DNA from: Chitinophagaceae bacterium
GTDB taxonomy: Bacteria > Bacteroidota > Bacteroidia > Chitinophagales > Chitinophagaceae
Reading direction: 5' to 3'
NCBI GenBank assembly: GCA_021323155.1
Contig: JAJTCI010000035.1
Span: 1 to 12,031, forward strand
Length of the DNA stretch: 12,031 bases
Shown here: piece after piece, positions 1 through 7,529 of the stretch
How the letters are laid out: the number at the start of each line of letters is the position of its first letter
Numbering within the stretch: position 1 is the first letter of the stretch
Notes under the pieces: model-generated
What the model was told of the DNA's origin: nothing
Seen by the model: the letters and a program-made list of their open reading frames with translations, nothing else
Database searches by the model: none
Program-made: the position numbers and the translations under genes

Positions 1-2
1 AG

Positions 3-332
3 GAGGCCTTCGGCATCAACGTCACTTACAACCTGAAAGAAGCCCTCCAATGGTGCGACGTGGCCAATGTGCTGCGCATACAGCTGGAGAGACAGAACCA
101 GCCATTATTTTCTTCATTACGCGAATACAATATTGCCTACGGCATCAACCGCAGGCTCCTGGATAGCCTCGACAAAGAAGTAGTGATCATGCACCCGGGA
201 CCGATAAACCGGGGAGTGGAGCTCGACAGCGATGTAGCCGATGGTTCCAATTCCATCATCTTAAACCAGGTGGAGAATGGGGTAGCCGTCAGGATGGCGG
301 TCTTATATTTACTGGCCAATAGAGAGAATTAG
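3..332 (+). CDS. pyrB: Aspartate carbamoyltransferase catalytic chain, C-terminal part (5' end outside window)
   Basis: This is the last 109 codons of an aspartate carbamoyltransferase, which joins carbamoyl phosphate and aspartate in the second step of de novo pyrimidine synthesis in the cytosol. The open frame runs in from the window edge, so no start is visible. The family's aspartate-binding-domain signatures are present: VLRIQLERQ (a V-x-R-x-Q-x-E-R motif) just after the WCDVANV stretch, then MHPGPINRGVE, which matches the conserved HPxPxNRGxE loop, and a final helix with an NGVAVRMAVLY pattern. It ends in TAG one base before the next ATG, so it is probably transcribed together with the small lipoprotein gene and coaD. 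The family assignment is very likely; an ornithine carbamoyltransferase would carry a different substrate loop. Confidence 0.93.
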   Translation, partial: EAFGINVTYNLKEALQWCDVANVLRIQLERQNQPLFSSLREYNIAYGINRRLLDSLDKEVVIMHPGPINRGVELDSDVADGSNSIILNQVENGVAVRMAVLYLLANREN

Positions 333-333
333 C

Positions 334-624
334 ATGAAAATGATCGTCCTTTTATTATTATCGCTAGCCGCGTGTGCGCAATTTCAGTATTCCGCGAACG
401 GGACTGTAAAAGCGATCGAATACGGGAAAGACGGCTACACTGCTTACTTTAGAAACTCGGATAGCATCATGTGTATTGCAACGATCAGTCGGATCCATCT
501 CGGGGAATCGTACAAGCAGGCAAAACCGGGCGATGCGATTAAAGTATATGGCGATACATTGAAGATATATTCAAAGGACACCCTCTCTATAAGAGTGAAG
601 AAAATAATAGTAAACCAATCCTGA
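334..624 (+). CDS. Small putative lipoprotein of unknown function
   Basis: I do not recognise this 96-residue protein. The N-terminus (Met-Lys-Met-Ile followed by a run of Leu) leads to a lipobox, Leu11-Ala12-Ala13-Cys14, so it is probably cut by signal peptidase II and lipidated at Cys14, leaving about 83 residues in the periplasm or at a membrane surface. The mature part alternates polar and hydrophobic residues (NGTVKAIEYGKDGYTAYF, then AKPGDAIKVYGDTLKIYS), which suggests a small beta barrel, perhaps OB-like; that is inference only. The ATG lies 1 nt after the pyrB stop, and its TGA shares an A with the coaD ATG (TGATG at 622-626), so translation is probably coupled on both sides. The match of reading frame to its neighbours, the signal sequence and the coupling make it a real gene although short. 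Confidence 0.75.
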   Translation: MKMIVLLLLSLAACAQFQYSANGTVKAIEYGKDGYTAYFRNSDSIMCIATISRIHLGESYKQAKPGDAIKVYGDTLKIYSKDTLSIRVKKIIVNQS

Positions 625-1100
625 TGCAACGCATTTGTTTATTCCCGGGCACCTTCGATCCGCTAACGCTGGGTCATATCGACATCGTCCAGCGTTCAAT
701 GGATATGTTCGATAAAATATACATCGGCATCGGCAAGAACGCTGGTAAAACACCCATGTACCCCGACGAGCAACGACTGGAGTGGATCAAAGAAATATTC
801 AAAGACGAACCACGCGTGGACGGGCTCGTCTATGAAGGTCTCACGGTAAAATGCTGCGAAAAACTGGGGGCCCGGTTCATCCTGCGCGGTATCCGTTATG
901 TGAGCGACTTTGAATACGAGAAAGTGATCGCGGATATGAACCGCAGCCTTGACCCCAATATCGAAACCATCTTCCTCACCTGTTCGCCCCAATTCACTTC
1001 GGTGGCCTCCACGCTGGTAAGAGACGTTATCCGTAACGGCGGTGATGCTACCCCGTTCCTTCCCGAAGTTGTAAAGAACGCCATCTACGGCAGGAAATAA
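624..1100 (+). CDS. coaD: Phosphopantetheine adenylyltransferase (PPAT)
   Basis: This cytosolic enzyme transfers AMP from ATP to 4'-phosphopantetheine to form dephospho-CoA, the penultimate step of coenzyme A synthesis. The 158 residues are the normal length for bacterial CoaD. The nucleotidyltransferase motif is near the N-terminus: PGTFDPLTLGH, with Thr10 and His18 of the T/HxGH-type signature. LRGIRYVSDFEYE (Arg88 and Arg91) is the conserved substrate and ATP-binding stretch, and FTSVASTLVRDVI around Ser129-Thr130 corresponds to the family's ISSTxVR motif. The ATG overlaps the upstream lipoprotein stop by one base, and no Shine-Dalgarno is evident, so reinitiation after the upstream stop is the likely entry route. 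The start is fixed by the family N-terminus (short residues then LFPGTFDP). Confidence 0.97.
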   Translation: MQRICLFPGTFDPLTLGHIDIVQRSMDMFDKIYIGIGKNAGKTPMYPDEQRLEWIKEIFKDEPRVDGLVYEGLTVKCCEKLGARFILRGIRYVSDFEYEKVIADMNRSLDPNIETIFLTCSPQFTSVASTLVRDVIRNGGDATPFLPEVVKNAIYGRK

Positions 1101-1106
1101 ATTACT

Positions 1107-1544
1107 ATGTCTATCTGGTTCAAGAAAGACCTGAAGATCGAAGACTTTGCCCATTGGCCAAAAGGCACAATGAGTGAACACCTGGGTATGCAGTTCACCA
1201 CCCTGGGCGACGATTACCTGGAGATATCGATGCCAGTCGATGGGCGGACAAAACAGCCATATGGACTACTGCACGGCGGCGCTTCCGTAGCACTTGCTGA
1301 AACCGTTGGAAGTGTGGCCTCAGCCCTTGTAGTGGATCATTCGAAGTTTCTTTGTGTAGGCCTGGAAATTAACGCAAACCATATCCGCAGCGCAAGGGAA
1401 GGTACTGTCACCGCCACCTGCAAACCGGTGCACCTCGGGGCGGCAACACATGTATGGGACATCCGCATTAATGACGCGAAAGGCAAATTGGTTTGCATCA
1501 GCAGGCTCACGGTGGCCATCCTCGAAAGAAAAGACTCGAAATAA
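1107..1544 (+). CDS. Hotdog-fold acyl-CoA thioesterase, YdiI/MenI-like (PaaI family)
   Basis: This 145-residue single hotdog-domain protein resembles E. coli YdiI (MenI), the 1,4-dihydroxy-2-naphthoyl-CoA hydrolase of menaquinone synthesis. Shared stretches recalled from that family include MPVDGRTKQP, YGLLHGGASVALAE and VGLEINANHIRSAREG. His56 and Gly57-58 form the HGG motif, and Glu65 sits where the catalytic carboxylate of YdiI-type enzymes lies. Bacteroidota respire with menaquinone, so a MenI role is plausible, but YdiI-like proteins act on several aryl- and acyl-CoAs and sequence alone does not settle the substrate. It begins 6 nt after the coaD stop and is the last gene of the pyrB-coaD run, ending just before a perfect hairpin terminator. 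The symbol is left blank because the substrate is uncertain. Confidence 0.9.
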   Translation: MSIWFKKDLKIEDFAHWPKGTMSEHLGMQFTTLGDDYLEISMPVDGRTKQPYGLLHGGASVALAETVGSVASALVVDHSKFLCVGLEINANHIRSAREGTVTATCKPVHLGAATHVWDIRINDAKGKLVCISRLTVAILERKDSK

Positions 1545-1574
1545 AAAAAGGACAGGTGGTATCCTGTCCTTTTT
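1545..1574. terminator. Bidirectional intrinsic terminator between the coaD/thioesterase run and the TonB receptor
   Basis: A perfect 12-bp inverted repeat is formed by AAAAAGGACAGG at 1545-1556 and CCTGTCCTTTTT at 1563-1574, with a 6-nt loop (TGGTAT). The A run on one side and T run on the other make it work in both directions. It lies 0-20 nt past the thioesterase stop on the plus strand and just past the TonB receptor stop (1593) on the minus strand, so it should end both convergent transcripts. Confidence 0.9.
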
Positions 1575-1592
1575 AATATCTATTCTAAGGCT

Positions 1593-4220
1593 TTACATTC
1601 CACCCATCACGCCACCATCTTCTTCCTGCCTGTTGTTCTTGCGTTTGAAAAGATTCGCATCGAACTTGCCAAACCTCCACTGGAGATTCAGGCGCAATAC
1701 CTGCGGATCTCTTCTTCTTTCTGTATCCTGGATAAAGAATACTGATTCGGAATGCGTACCGAATTTCTGCGTGCGCATGAAGTCATTCATGCTCAGGTTG
1801 GCCGTAAGTGTGTTACCCCCTTTGATCTGCCACTCTTTCCTGATCGCGATATCGAAGCTGTAACGGGGGCGTATATATCCCTGCGCTGTCACCTGTGTGC
1901 CACCACCGAACATTCCGCCACCGCCGCCCTGGCCGCCGCGTCCACCGCGTCCGCCTTCCTGCGGCAGAACGGTTTTAGCGTAATAGTCTCCGGAAAGTTG
2001 AATGGCAAAACCTTTAGGCAATTTGATGGCGTTGTTCATCTTTACAAACCAACTGGTGCGCTGCTGGTTGATCTCCGTTCCCTGGATATTACCCTTGATC
2101 TGCGAATTGAACAGGTTAAAGTTGATCGTCATATCCCAGTTCTTCACGATCGGCATACGGTTCGTCAATTCGATACCATAAGTAAAGCTTTCGTTCGCGT
2201 TAGCGTATGTATTGAATATGACACTGTCTGCCGGCTCGATCGGGCTGGGCGCCAGGTACTGGTACCTGGTAATAAGGTCCGTGTTGTATTTCACATAAGC
2301 ACTTGCCAGGAAGTTGGCGCTGCGCTTGTAATTGTTATTGTAAGATACCTCGAAAGAGTTCGTGAACTCAGGCTTCAGGCCAGCATTTCCCACGTTAAGG
2401 TTCTGGGGATCGCTGAAATCGATGAACGGCATCAACTGGAAGAAATTCGGGCGGTTGATCCTCCGCGAATAGTTCAGTTGGATATCCGCCTTATCGTTGA
2501 TCTTCTTTGTTACGAAAGCACTTGGGAAAAGACTGATCGGGAATTCAACGTTGAAGGTGGAATCTTTACCCGCCACCACCCCGCGGTAATCCGAACTCTC
2601 TGCCCTCAGTCCAAGCTGGAAGCTCCACTTGTCTTTTTTGAAGCCGTAAGTACCATAACCTGCATAAACCTTGTCAGTATAACTGTAGTTACTACTGATC
2701 GTAGGAATCACTACGTAGGTATTGGTGCCATGATCAAAGAATGCCTGCGTATTGGCGTTCTCGAAATCGCGGATCTGCACCCGCGCGCCAAATTCAATCT
2801 TCTTATTCTCAGAAACGGGATTATCATAATCGGTCTGGATAACGAGGTTGCTGGTATTACCGGCACCGGTAGTTTGCTGCAGAAGACTCGGGTACTTGAA
2901 CGCCCAGAACGTGCCCGGCTCATAAGTACGCGTAACGAAATCGCCGCTGTTGTCGTTCTTGGCTTTGTTATATGTCGCATCGGCCGTCCACTCATGCCCG
3001 GCTTTAGCGAAATTATGTTTGTAGCTCAACTGGGTCCCCATGTTGCGGAAGAGCCCTGTTGTGTTGGTTGTACGAATGCTGTTGGAAAGCAATGCCCCCG
3101 CCACCATTGAATCGATGAGTTGCCTGTCGGTATTGATGAACTCACCACGGTTGAAATTACCGGTAAGCGTAATGGTGTTACGGTTATCGATCAGGAAGTC
3201 AAAACCACCACGAACAAACCCCATCGCGCCTTCATTCTCACCTTTCGTCGTCTGGTAAAATGACGATTGCTTAACGTCCAGGTTTTGACGCTCTGTCCAG
3301 GAACTCGATTTTGATAAACGCTGGTTATACATGGCGTTCAGGAAGAAGTTTATTTTTCCCTGCCGGAGGTTAATATCGCCGCCCGTATTCACTTTGCCAC
3401 GCGAGTCAAGTCCAAAACGCAGTCCGCCATTGTAGCCCGTACGTTTATTCTTCTTCAATACGATATTCAGGATACCGGCATTGCCACCTGATGCGTCAAA
3501 CCGGGCCGAAGGATTCGTGATCAGTTCTATACGGTCAATGATATCGGCTGGTATCTGGTCAAGGGTCAGCGTAGTAGGCCTTCCATCAATGAATATCTGC
3601 GGCGCTGCGTTACGCATGGTAACGTTTCCATCGATGTCAACACTTAACGAGGGGATCTGCTTCATCACCTCCGTCGCCGTCTGGCCCTGGCTCACCAGGT
3701 TGCGGTCTACGTTGAACACTTTCCGGTCGATGCCCATTTCGAACATCTGGCGCTGGGTCGTCACCGTAACCGTTCCAAGGTTGGATGGATCTTCTTCCAG
3801 TTTGATGTTCCCAAGATCGCGGTCGATCATATTCATCATGCTCTCGATCGAGTTATCGCCGCCTTGCGGACGGCCACCAAAGCTGATGGTCTGCACACCG
3901 TCCTTATAACCGATAGCTGATACTTTCAATGTAAGGTTACCCCTGATCGGTAACTGGTCGAAATCAAAATCACCGTTTGTTTGCGTTACACCGGCCCGCA
4001 CAGTATACTGGACCATTTTGCGCGTCGTAGAGTCCATACGGTTGCCAACCAGAAGCAACGACGCGCCATCGAGACCCTTGTTGGTCTTTGCGTCAACAAC
4101 TTTTCCGTAAATATGCCCGGCGTTCAGGCTGGTGAATCCACCCTGTGGTCTGCCACCAGGGGGTTGTGCTATCGTCGCAAGGGAAAATAATAAAGCCAGG
4201 ATCGAAAAAACTTTTCTCAT
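1593..4220 (-). CDS. TonB-dependent outer-membrane receptor, carboxypeptidase-regulatory-like domain plus OMP_b-brl barrel
   Basis: An 875-residue outer-membrane receptor. A signal peptide covers residues 1-18 (MRKVFSILALLFSLATIA), cut before Gln19. Residues about 36-115 form a carboxypeptidase-D-regulatory-like beta-sandwich (GHIYGKVVDAKTNKGLDGASL). A plug domain follows at about 150-255, with EVMKQIPSLSVDIDGNV, PQIFIDGRPTTLTLDQIPA and IDRIELITNPSARFDASG, typical of TonB plugs. The remainder is the barrel, including YSRRINRPNFFQLMPF and the LKPEFTNSFEVSY turn. The last barrel strand is near VLRLNLQWRFGKF and is followed by a 22-residue polar tail (DANLFKRKNN onward), which I recall as common in the OMP_b-brl group. 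A Gly-rich insertion occupies residues 756-774. No SusD-like partner is adjacent, so glycan import is not supported; the substrate is unknown. The gene appears monocistronic, and its start is supported by the signal peptide. Confidence 0.93.
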   Translation of the reverse strand: MRKVFSILALLFSLATIAQPPGGRPQGGFTSLNAGHIYGKVVDAKTNKGLDGASLLLVGNRMDSTTRKMVQYTVRAGVTQTNGDFDFDQLPIRGNLTLKVSAIGYKDGVQTISFGGRPQGGDNSIESMMNMIDRDLGNIKLEEDPSNLGTVTVTTQRQMFEMGIDRKVFNVDRNLVSQGQTATEVMKQIPSLSVDIDGNVTMRNAAPQIFIDGRPTTLTLDQIPADIIDRIELITNPSARFDASGGNAGILNIVLKKNKRTGYNGGLRFGLDSRGKVNTGGDINLRQGKINFFLNAMYNQRLSKSSSWTERQNLDVKQSSFYQTTKGENEGAMGFVRGGFDFLIDNRNTITLTGNFNRGEFINTDRQLIDSMVAGALLSNSIRTTNTTGLFRNMGTQLSYKHNFAKAGHEWTADATYNKAKNDNSGDFVTRTYEPGTFWAFKYPSLLQQTTGAGNTSNLVIQTDYDNPVSENKKIEFGARVQIRDFENANTQAFFDHGTNTYVVIPTISSNYSYTDKVYAGYGTYGFKKDKWSFQLGLRAESSDYRGVVAGKDSTFNVEFPISLFPSAFVTKKINDKADIQLNYSRRINRPNFFQLMPFIDFSDPQNLNVGNAGLKPEFTNSFEVSYNNNYKRSANFLASAYVKYNTDLITRYQYLAPSPIEPADSVIFNTYANANESFTYGIELTNRMPIVKNWDMTINFNLFNSQIKGNIQGTEINQQRTSWFVKMNNAIKLPKGFAIQLSGDYYAKTVLPQEGGRGGRGGQGGGGGMFGGGTQVTAQGYIRPRYSFDIAIRKEWQIKGGNTLTANLSMNDFMRTQKFGTHSESVFFIQDTERRRDPQVLRLNLQWRFGKFDANLFKRKNNRQEEDGGVMGGM

Positions 4221-4310
4221 GTATTAAGATTAATAGGTGCAAAGCTCATCCGCCACAGCGTCTGAGACCGTTGTTTAAGTATGAGCGGCAAAATAACGTA
4301 ATACGTCGCA

Positions 4311-4347
4311 ATAAGGGCGTCTTTCATCGGTGTATGAAGGCCCTTAT
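4311..4347 (-). terminator. Imperfect hairpin downstream of the DUF445 gene
   Basis: ATAAGGGC at 4311-4318 pairs with GCCCTTAT at 4340-4347, and inside it CTTTCAT nearly pairs with ATGAAG around a CGGTGT loop. It lies 9 nt past the DUF445 stop (minus strand) and is followed on that strand by a T-containing stretch, which fits a terminator. The same stretch lies upstream of the TonB receptor start, so a regulatory role there is not excluded. I found no convincing promoter for the receptor in 4221-4310. Confidence 0.5.
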
Positions 4348-4355
4348 CCGGTTAA

Positions 4356-4964
4356 TTAACTGTTGGTTAAGAGTGTAAGCAGCACTTGGAGCAGCCCGAT
4401 GAGGAATCCGAGCACACCGCCGATGATTTCTACGAACTTGAATTCCTTCGACATGATCTGGTTCAAGATGCTTTCAAGCTTATCACTGGAGAAGGAGGAA
4501 ACCTTCGCAACAACGATCTTCTCAAGGTCCAGGTCATCTTTAAGTTTATCCATATAGTTGCCCATGAGGGCGGGGAACAATGTTCTTAATTCACTCAGGA
4601 AAACTTCTTTTAGCTGGCTGATCGTCTTATCACCGATGAACATGCTGATCACCGGCATGGCCTGGGGTAACTTTACCCGCAGGAAGTCTTCAATATGCTG
4701 ATCAACCTGGGGCATGATCTTATCCACGTTGGCCGGATCGGTGATCTTGGACTCAATGTCGGTAAACGATAGAAGTTCCTGGCTCACCAGCTTGCCTAGC
4801 TTTTCAGCGAATTGCTGCTGGCGCTTGGGGAAAATCCCATGGAAAGTGATGCCCAGTATCTTTTTCGGCTCCTTCGGATGAAAAAGCATCTTGATGGCAA
4901 TCCAGTTCGTAAACCAGCCGATAAATGCCGAAATAATGGGAATAAGCAGCAACCAGACATTCAT
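4356..4964 (-). CDS. DUF445 family membrane protein (short form)
   Basis: A 202-residue membrane protein of the DUF445 family (the group that includes Bacillus YheB), whose biochemical role is not established. The family hallmark is at the N-terminus: a hydrophobic segment at about 3-27 containing FIGWFTNWIAIKMLFHPKEP. It is followed by a Gly-Ile-x-Pro-Lys-Arg-type stretch (GIFPKRQQQFAEKLG, about 43-57). The central part is charged and helical, and a second membrane segment sits near the C-terminus (about 177-200, IIGGVLGFLIGLLQVLLTLL), giving a hairpin-like topology with a soluble middle. It is about half the length of the YheB-type proteins I recall (near 370 residues). The ATG at 4964 places Met immediately before the first membrane segment. 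It is downstream of tRNA-His on the same strand, but a terminator at 4983-5008 separates them, and no own promoter is obvious. Confidence 0.88.
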   Translation of the reverse strand: MNVWLLLIPIISAFIGWFTNWIAIKMLFHPKEPKKILGITFHGIFPKRQQQFAEKLGKLVSQELLSFTDIESKITDPANVDKIMPQVDQHIEDFLRVKLPQAMPVISMFIGDKTISQLKEVFLSELRTLFPALMGNYMDKLKDDLDLEKIVVAKVSSFSSDKLESILNQIMSKEFKFVEIIGGVLGFLIGLLQVLLTLLTNS

Positions 4965-4982
4965 ATAATTCGTTTAAAAGAA

Positions 4983-5008
4983 AAACCTTGTAACAGGTTA
5001 CAAGGTTT
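4983..5008 (-). terminator. Intrinsic terminator of tRNA-His
   Basis: A perfect 11-bp stem (AAACCTTGTAA at 4983-4993 with TTACAAGGTTT at 4998-5008) has a 4-nt loop. On the minus strand it is followed by TTTTTCTTTT, a good U tract. It starts within 4 nt of the mature tRNA 3' end and should release the tRNA transcript before the DUF445 gene. Confidence 0.88.
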
Positions 5009-5011
5009 CTG

Positions 5012-5086
5012 GGAGAATGATGGGTCTCGAACCCACGACCTACAGTGCCACAAACTGTCGCTCTAACCAACTGAGCTACACCCTCC
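5012..5086 (-). tRNA. tRNA-His (anticodon GTG)
   Basis: Read on the minus strand, the sequence folds as a full cloverleaf. Acceptor stem GAGGGTG pairs with CATTCTC (two G-U pairs), the D stem is GCTC/GAGC, the anticodon stem is ACAGT/ACTGT around loop TTGTGGC, and the T arm is GTGGG-TTCGAGA-CCCAT. The loop gives anticodon GTG, which reads His codons. As expected for tRNA-His, the extra 5' G(-1) is encoded (complement of 5086) and faces discriminator C73 (complement of 5012). The 3' CCA is not encoded and must be added after transcription. A promoter lies just upstream and a terminator just downstream. Confidence 0.97.
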
Positions 5087-5096
5087 ATCCAAAGCG

Positions 5097-5128
5097 CAAA
5101 AATAAAAGAAAAACTGGCTGCCGACAAA
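5097..5128 (-). promoter_or_regulatory. Promoter for tRNA-His, Bacteroidota-type
   Basis: On the minus strand, TTTG (complement of 5125-5128) is followed after exactly 20 nt by TATTTTTG (complement of 5097-5104). This matches the Bacteroidota -33 TTTG and -7 TAnnTTTG consensus fully. The expected start is about 5092, only a few bases before the tRNA 5' end at 5086. Confidence 0.8.
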
Positions 5129-5295
5129 ATTATTGATTGAAGCATTTTCACAAAGCATTAATCAACGCCGGTAAACTTTCCCCCGTTTTTACGTCCATAC
5201 CTTGCCACTCGCAAACTATTTTTTCCGTGCAAAATAAATTGGGGCAAAAGTTTGTTAATAAGGGTGGTATGTAGGACCGCCTGTTCGTTTTACAT

Positions 5296-5303
5296 TATTT
5301 TTG
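5296..5303 (+). promoter_or_regulatory. Possible -7 element (TATTTTTG) for the S41 protease gene
   Basis: TATTTTTG fits TAnnTTTG exactly, but no TTG is found at the expected distance upstream, so support is partial. If used, transcription would start near 5308, making the mRNA leaderless or nearly so for ATG 5309 or 5318 and ruling out the TTG at 5252 as the start. Confidence 0.4.
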
Positions 5304-5308
5304 AATGG

Positions 5309-7468
5309 ATGACTAAAATGTTGCGATTTATGATGAGCAAAAAAGGTTTACCCATAGTGGGCGTCCTGCTGCTGGTTTGTCTTTTCTTTGGATTCAGATC
5401 CAATGGCAATGATGGCAGCGACCCCGTACGCCAGGAGAAAATTCTGAAATCGGTGGCCGCTTTGTTGAAAGACAAACACTATAGCCCGAAGAATATCAAC
5501 GACGCGTTTTCTAAGATCGTTTTTAAACAATACCTGAAGGACCTCGACCCGGAGAAGAACATCTTCCTTCAGTCCGATATCAACACCCTCAGGAAATTCG
5601 AGAACAGCATCGACGACGAGATCAATAAAGGTCAGGTGCAGTTCTTTCACGAGGTGAACGCGCTCTATGAAAAGAGAATGCCCGAGGTGGTCGCTTTATA
5701 TAAAGAGATCCTCGCCCAGCCTTTCGATTTTTCTGTAAATGAAAAGATCCAGCTGGACCTCGACAAAATTCAGTTCGCTTCCAACGAGGCCGCACGGAAA
5801 GAGGTATGGAGAAAAAGGTTGAAATACCTCGCCCTGGAGCGCTATGCCGACCTGCTCGACCAGCGTGATAAAGACAAAAGCAAAGACTCTGTTGCGCCAA
5901 AAACCGATGCCCAGTTGGAACTGGATGCCCGGCAACGCGTACTGAAGGCGATGGATCGGAATTTCGACCGGCTGAAAGTGCGGTTCACTGCCGACGAACG
6001 CTTTAACATGTACATCAACGCCATCTCTGAGTCGATGGACCCCTATACTTCTTACTTCCCTCCAATCGAGAAAAGAGCTTTCGATGAGCAGATGAGTGGC
6101 CGGTTCTATGGTATCGGTGCGCAACTCCGCGATGAGGACGGCGTGATAAAAGTTGTAAGCCTTGTTACTGGTAGCCCGGCCTGGAAAAGCGGCGAGATCC
6201 AGGTAAACGACATCATACTTAAAGTGGCGCAGGGCAACGCTGAGCCGACAGACCTCGCCGGTTTCGCAGTGGAAGACGCCGTGAAGCTGATCCGTGGTTC
6301 AAAAGGAGCCGAAGTACGCCTCACGATCAAAAAAAGCGATGGCAGCGTGAAAGTAGTAGCGCTAATCCGGGATGAGATCATCCAGGACGAGATTTACGCA
6401 CGTAGCGCCATCGTTAACCAGAATGGAAACAAGATCGGGTATATCTATCTTCCTGAATTCTATGCTGACTTTGAGAAACCAAACGGCAACAGGAGTTCCA
6501 GCGACGTAGCCGCGGAGATCGTGAAACTGAAAGCCGAGAAGGTCGATGGCATCGTCCTTGACCTCCGCAACAACGGTGGCGGGTTCCTTTACGAAGTGGT
6601 GAAGATGGTAGGCCTTTTCATCAAAGACGGCCCGGTAGTGCAGGTAAGGGACCGTGATGGCAAAAGTTCAGTCCTCGAAGACGAAGACCAGACAGTGCTT
6701 TATGATGGTCCGCTTGCTGTAATGGTGAATGAATTGAGCGCCTCGGCGTCGGAGATATTCGCGGCGGCGATCCAGGATTATAAAAGAGGTATTATCATCG
6801 GCAGCAACTCTACTTATGGAAAAGGCACCGTTCAACGGAGTATTCCTTTCGGGGGCCGCCCGATGGACTTTTTCACCGGTGGCGGAGATGACCTGGGTGC
6901 ACTCAAGCTCACACTCCAGAAATACTATCGCGTAAACGGTGGATCTACCCAGTTAAAAGGTGTAGTGCCCGATGTGATCATACCGGATGTTTACCAGTTC
7001 CTGAAAATTCGCGAGAAGGACAACGACAATGCCTTGCCTTGGGACGAGATCAAAAACTCTACCTATCAGACCTGGAACAGCAATATTGATTACAATGCTG
7101 TTAAACGGGTGGCGGAAGCACGGATAAATTCCAACACCGTGTTCACCACCATTCATAAGAATGCAGAGTGGCTGAGCAAGAACGCGGATAAAGAATACGA
7201 CCTCAACCTTGCGAAGTACCGGGAGCGCCAGAAGCAGATCCGCAGTACGGTTCGCGAGAATGATACGCTTACTAAGCTGAATAACGAGCTGGATGTTGCA
7301 TCGCTCCAGGCTGACCAGAAGAAGTTTTTCAATAACGACGACAAGGCCAAGGGTGAACGTTACCAGCAATGGCTGAAATCCCTCAAAAGCGATATCTATA
7401 TCGACGAAGCCAGCAAAGTGATCGGCGATATGATCAGCTCCGCCAAGGGTCTCGCCTTCAATAAATAA
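5309..7468 (+). CDS. Tail-specific (Tsp/Prc-like) C-terminal-processing S41 peptidase
   Basis: A 719-residue envelope serine protease of the Prc/Tsp type, which degrades or trims periplasmic proteins by recognising their C-termini. One N-terminal membrane segment (about 12-29, LPIVGVLLLVCLFFGF) acts as signal or anchor. A helical N-terminal region is followed by a PDZ domain starting near 266 (FYGIGAQLRDEDGVIKVVSL), then the S41 core with DLRNNGGG near 418. The catalytic Ser479 is in NELSASASEIFAA, and Lys505 is in YGKGTVQRS; their 26-residue spacing fits the Ser-Lys dyad of E. coli Prc. The C-terminal 130 residues are charged and helical, like the Prc C-terminal region. Several in-frame starts exist (5309, 5318, 5330, 5333); 5309 or 5318 are preferred because both precede the membrane segment. 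The gene stands alone and ends at a strong terminator. Confidence 0.93.
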   Translation: MTKMLRFMMSKKGLPIVGVLLLVCLFFGFRSNGNDGSDPVRQEKILKSVAALLKDKHYSPKNINDAFSKIVFKQYLKDLDPEKNIFLQSDINTLRKFENSIDDEINKGQVQFFHEVNALYEKRMPEVVALYKEILAQPFDFSVNEKIQLDLDKIQFASNEAARKEVWRKRLKYLALERYADLLDQRDKDKSKDSVAPKTDAQLELDARQRVLKAMDRNFDRLKVRFTADERFNMYINAISESMDPYTSYFPPIEKRAFDEQMSGRFYGIGAQLRDEDGVIKVVSLVTGSPAWKSGEIQVNDIILKVAQGNAEPTDLAGFAVEDAVKLIRGSKGAEVRLTIKKSDGSVKVVALIRDEIIQDEIYARSAIVNQNGNKIGYIYLPEFYADFEKPNGNRSSSDVAAEIVKLKAEKVDGIVLDLRNNGGGFLYEVVKMVGLFIKDGPVVQVRDRDGKSSVLEDEDQTVLYDGPLAVMVNELSASASEIFAAAIQDYKRGIIIGSNSTYGKGTVQRSIPFGGRPMDFFTGGGDDLGALKLTLQKYYRVNGGSTQLKGVVPDVIIPDVYQFLKIREKDNDNALPWDEIKNSTYQTWNSNIDYNAVKRVAEARINSNTVFTTIHKNAEWLSKNADKEYDLNLAKYRERQKQIRSTVRENDTLTKLNNELDVASLQADQKKFFNNDDKAKGERYQQWLKSLKSDIYIDEASKVIGDMISSAKGLAFNK

Positions 7469-7488
7469 TTTTCACTAATATGATCTTT

Positions 7489-7523
7489 AAAGTGTGCCTT
7501 GCAAAGGGCACACTTTATTTTTT
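7489..7523 (+). terminator. Intrinsic terminator after the S41 protease gene
   Basis: AAAGTGTGCC (7489-7498) pairs perfectly with GGCACACTTT (7507-7516) around an 8-nt loop, with an extra T-A pair at the base and a T run at 7518-7523. It lies about 20 nt past the protease stop and separates this gene from the UpxY-like gene. Confidence 0.9.
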
Positions 7524-7529
7524 ATAGGT

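Noticed and set aside
696..1181. A 161-codon minus-strand open frame across coaD
   Set aside because: Antisense shadow of coaD, whose active-site motifs are unbroken; no own motifs or initiation signals.
1752..3110. A 452-codon plus-strand open frame antisense to the TonB receptor
   Set aside because: It lies wholly inside the receptor gene, has no recognisable domain or motif, and is explained by codon use of the opposite strand; the receptor has intact signal peptide, plug and barrel motifs.
4221..4310. A promoter for the TonB receptor on the minus strand
   Set aside because: Candidate boxes such as GAGCTTTG and TTATTTTG each miss the TA start of the consensus, and neither has TTG at a suitable distance.
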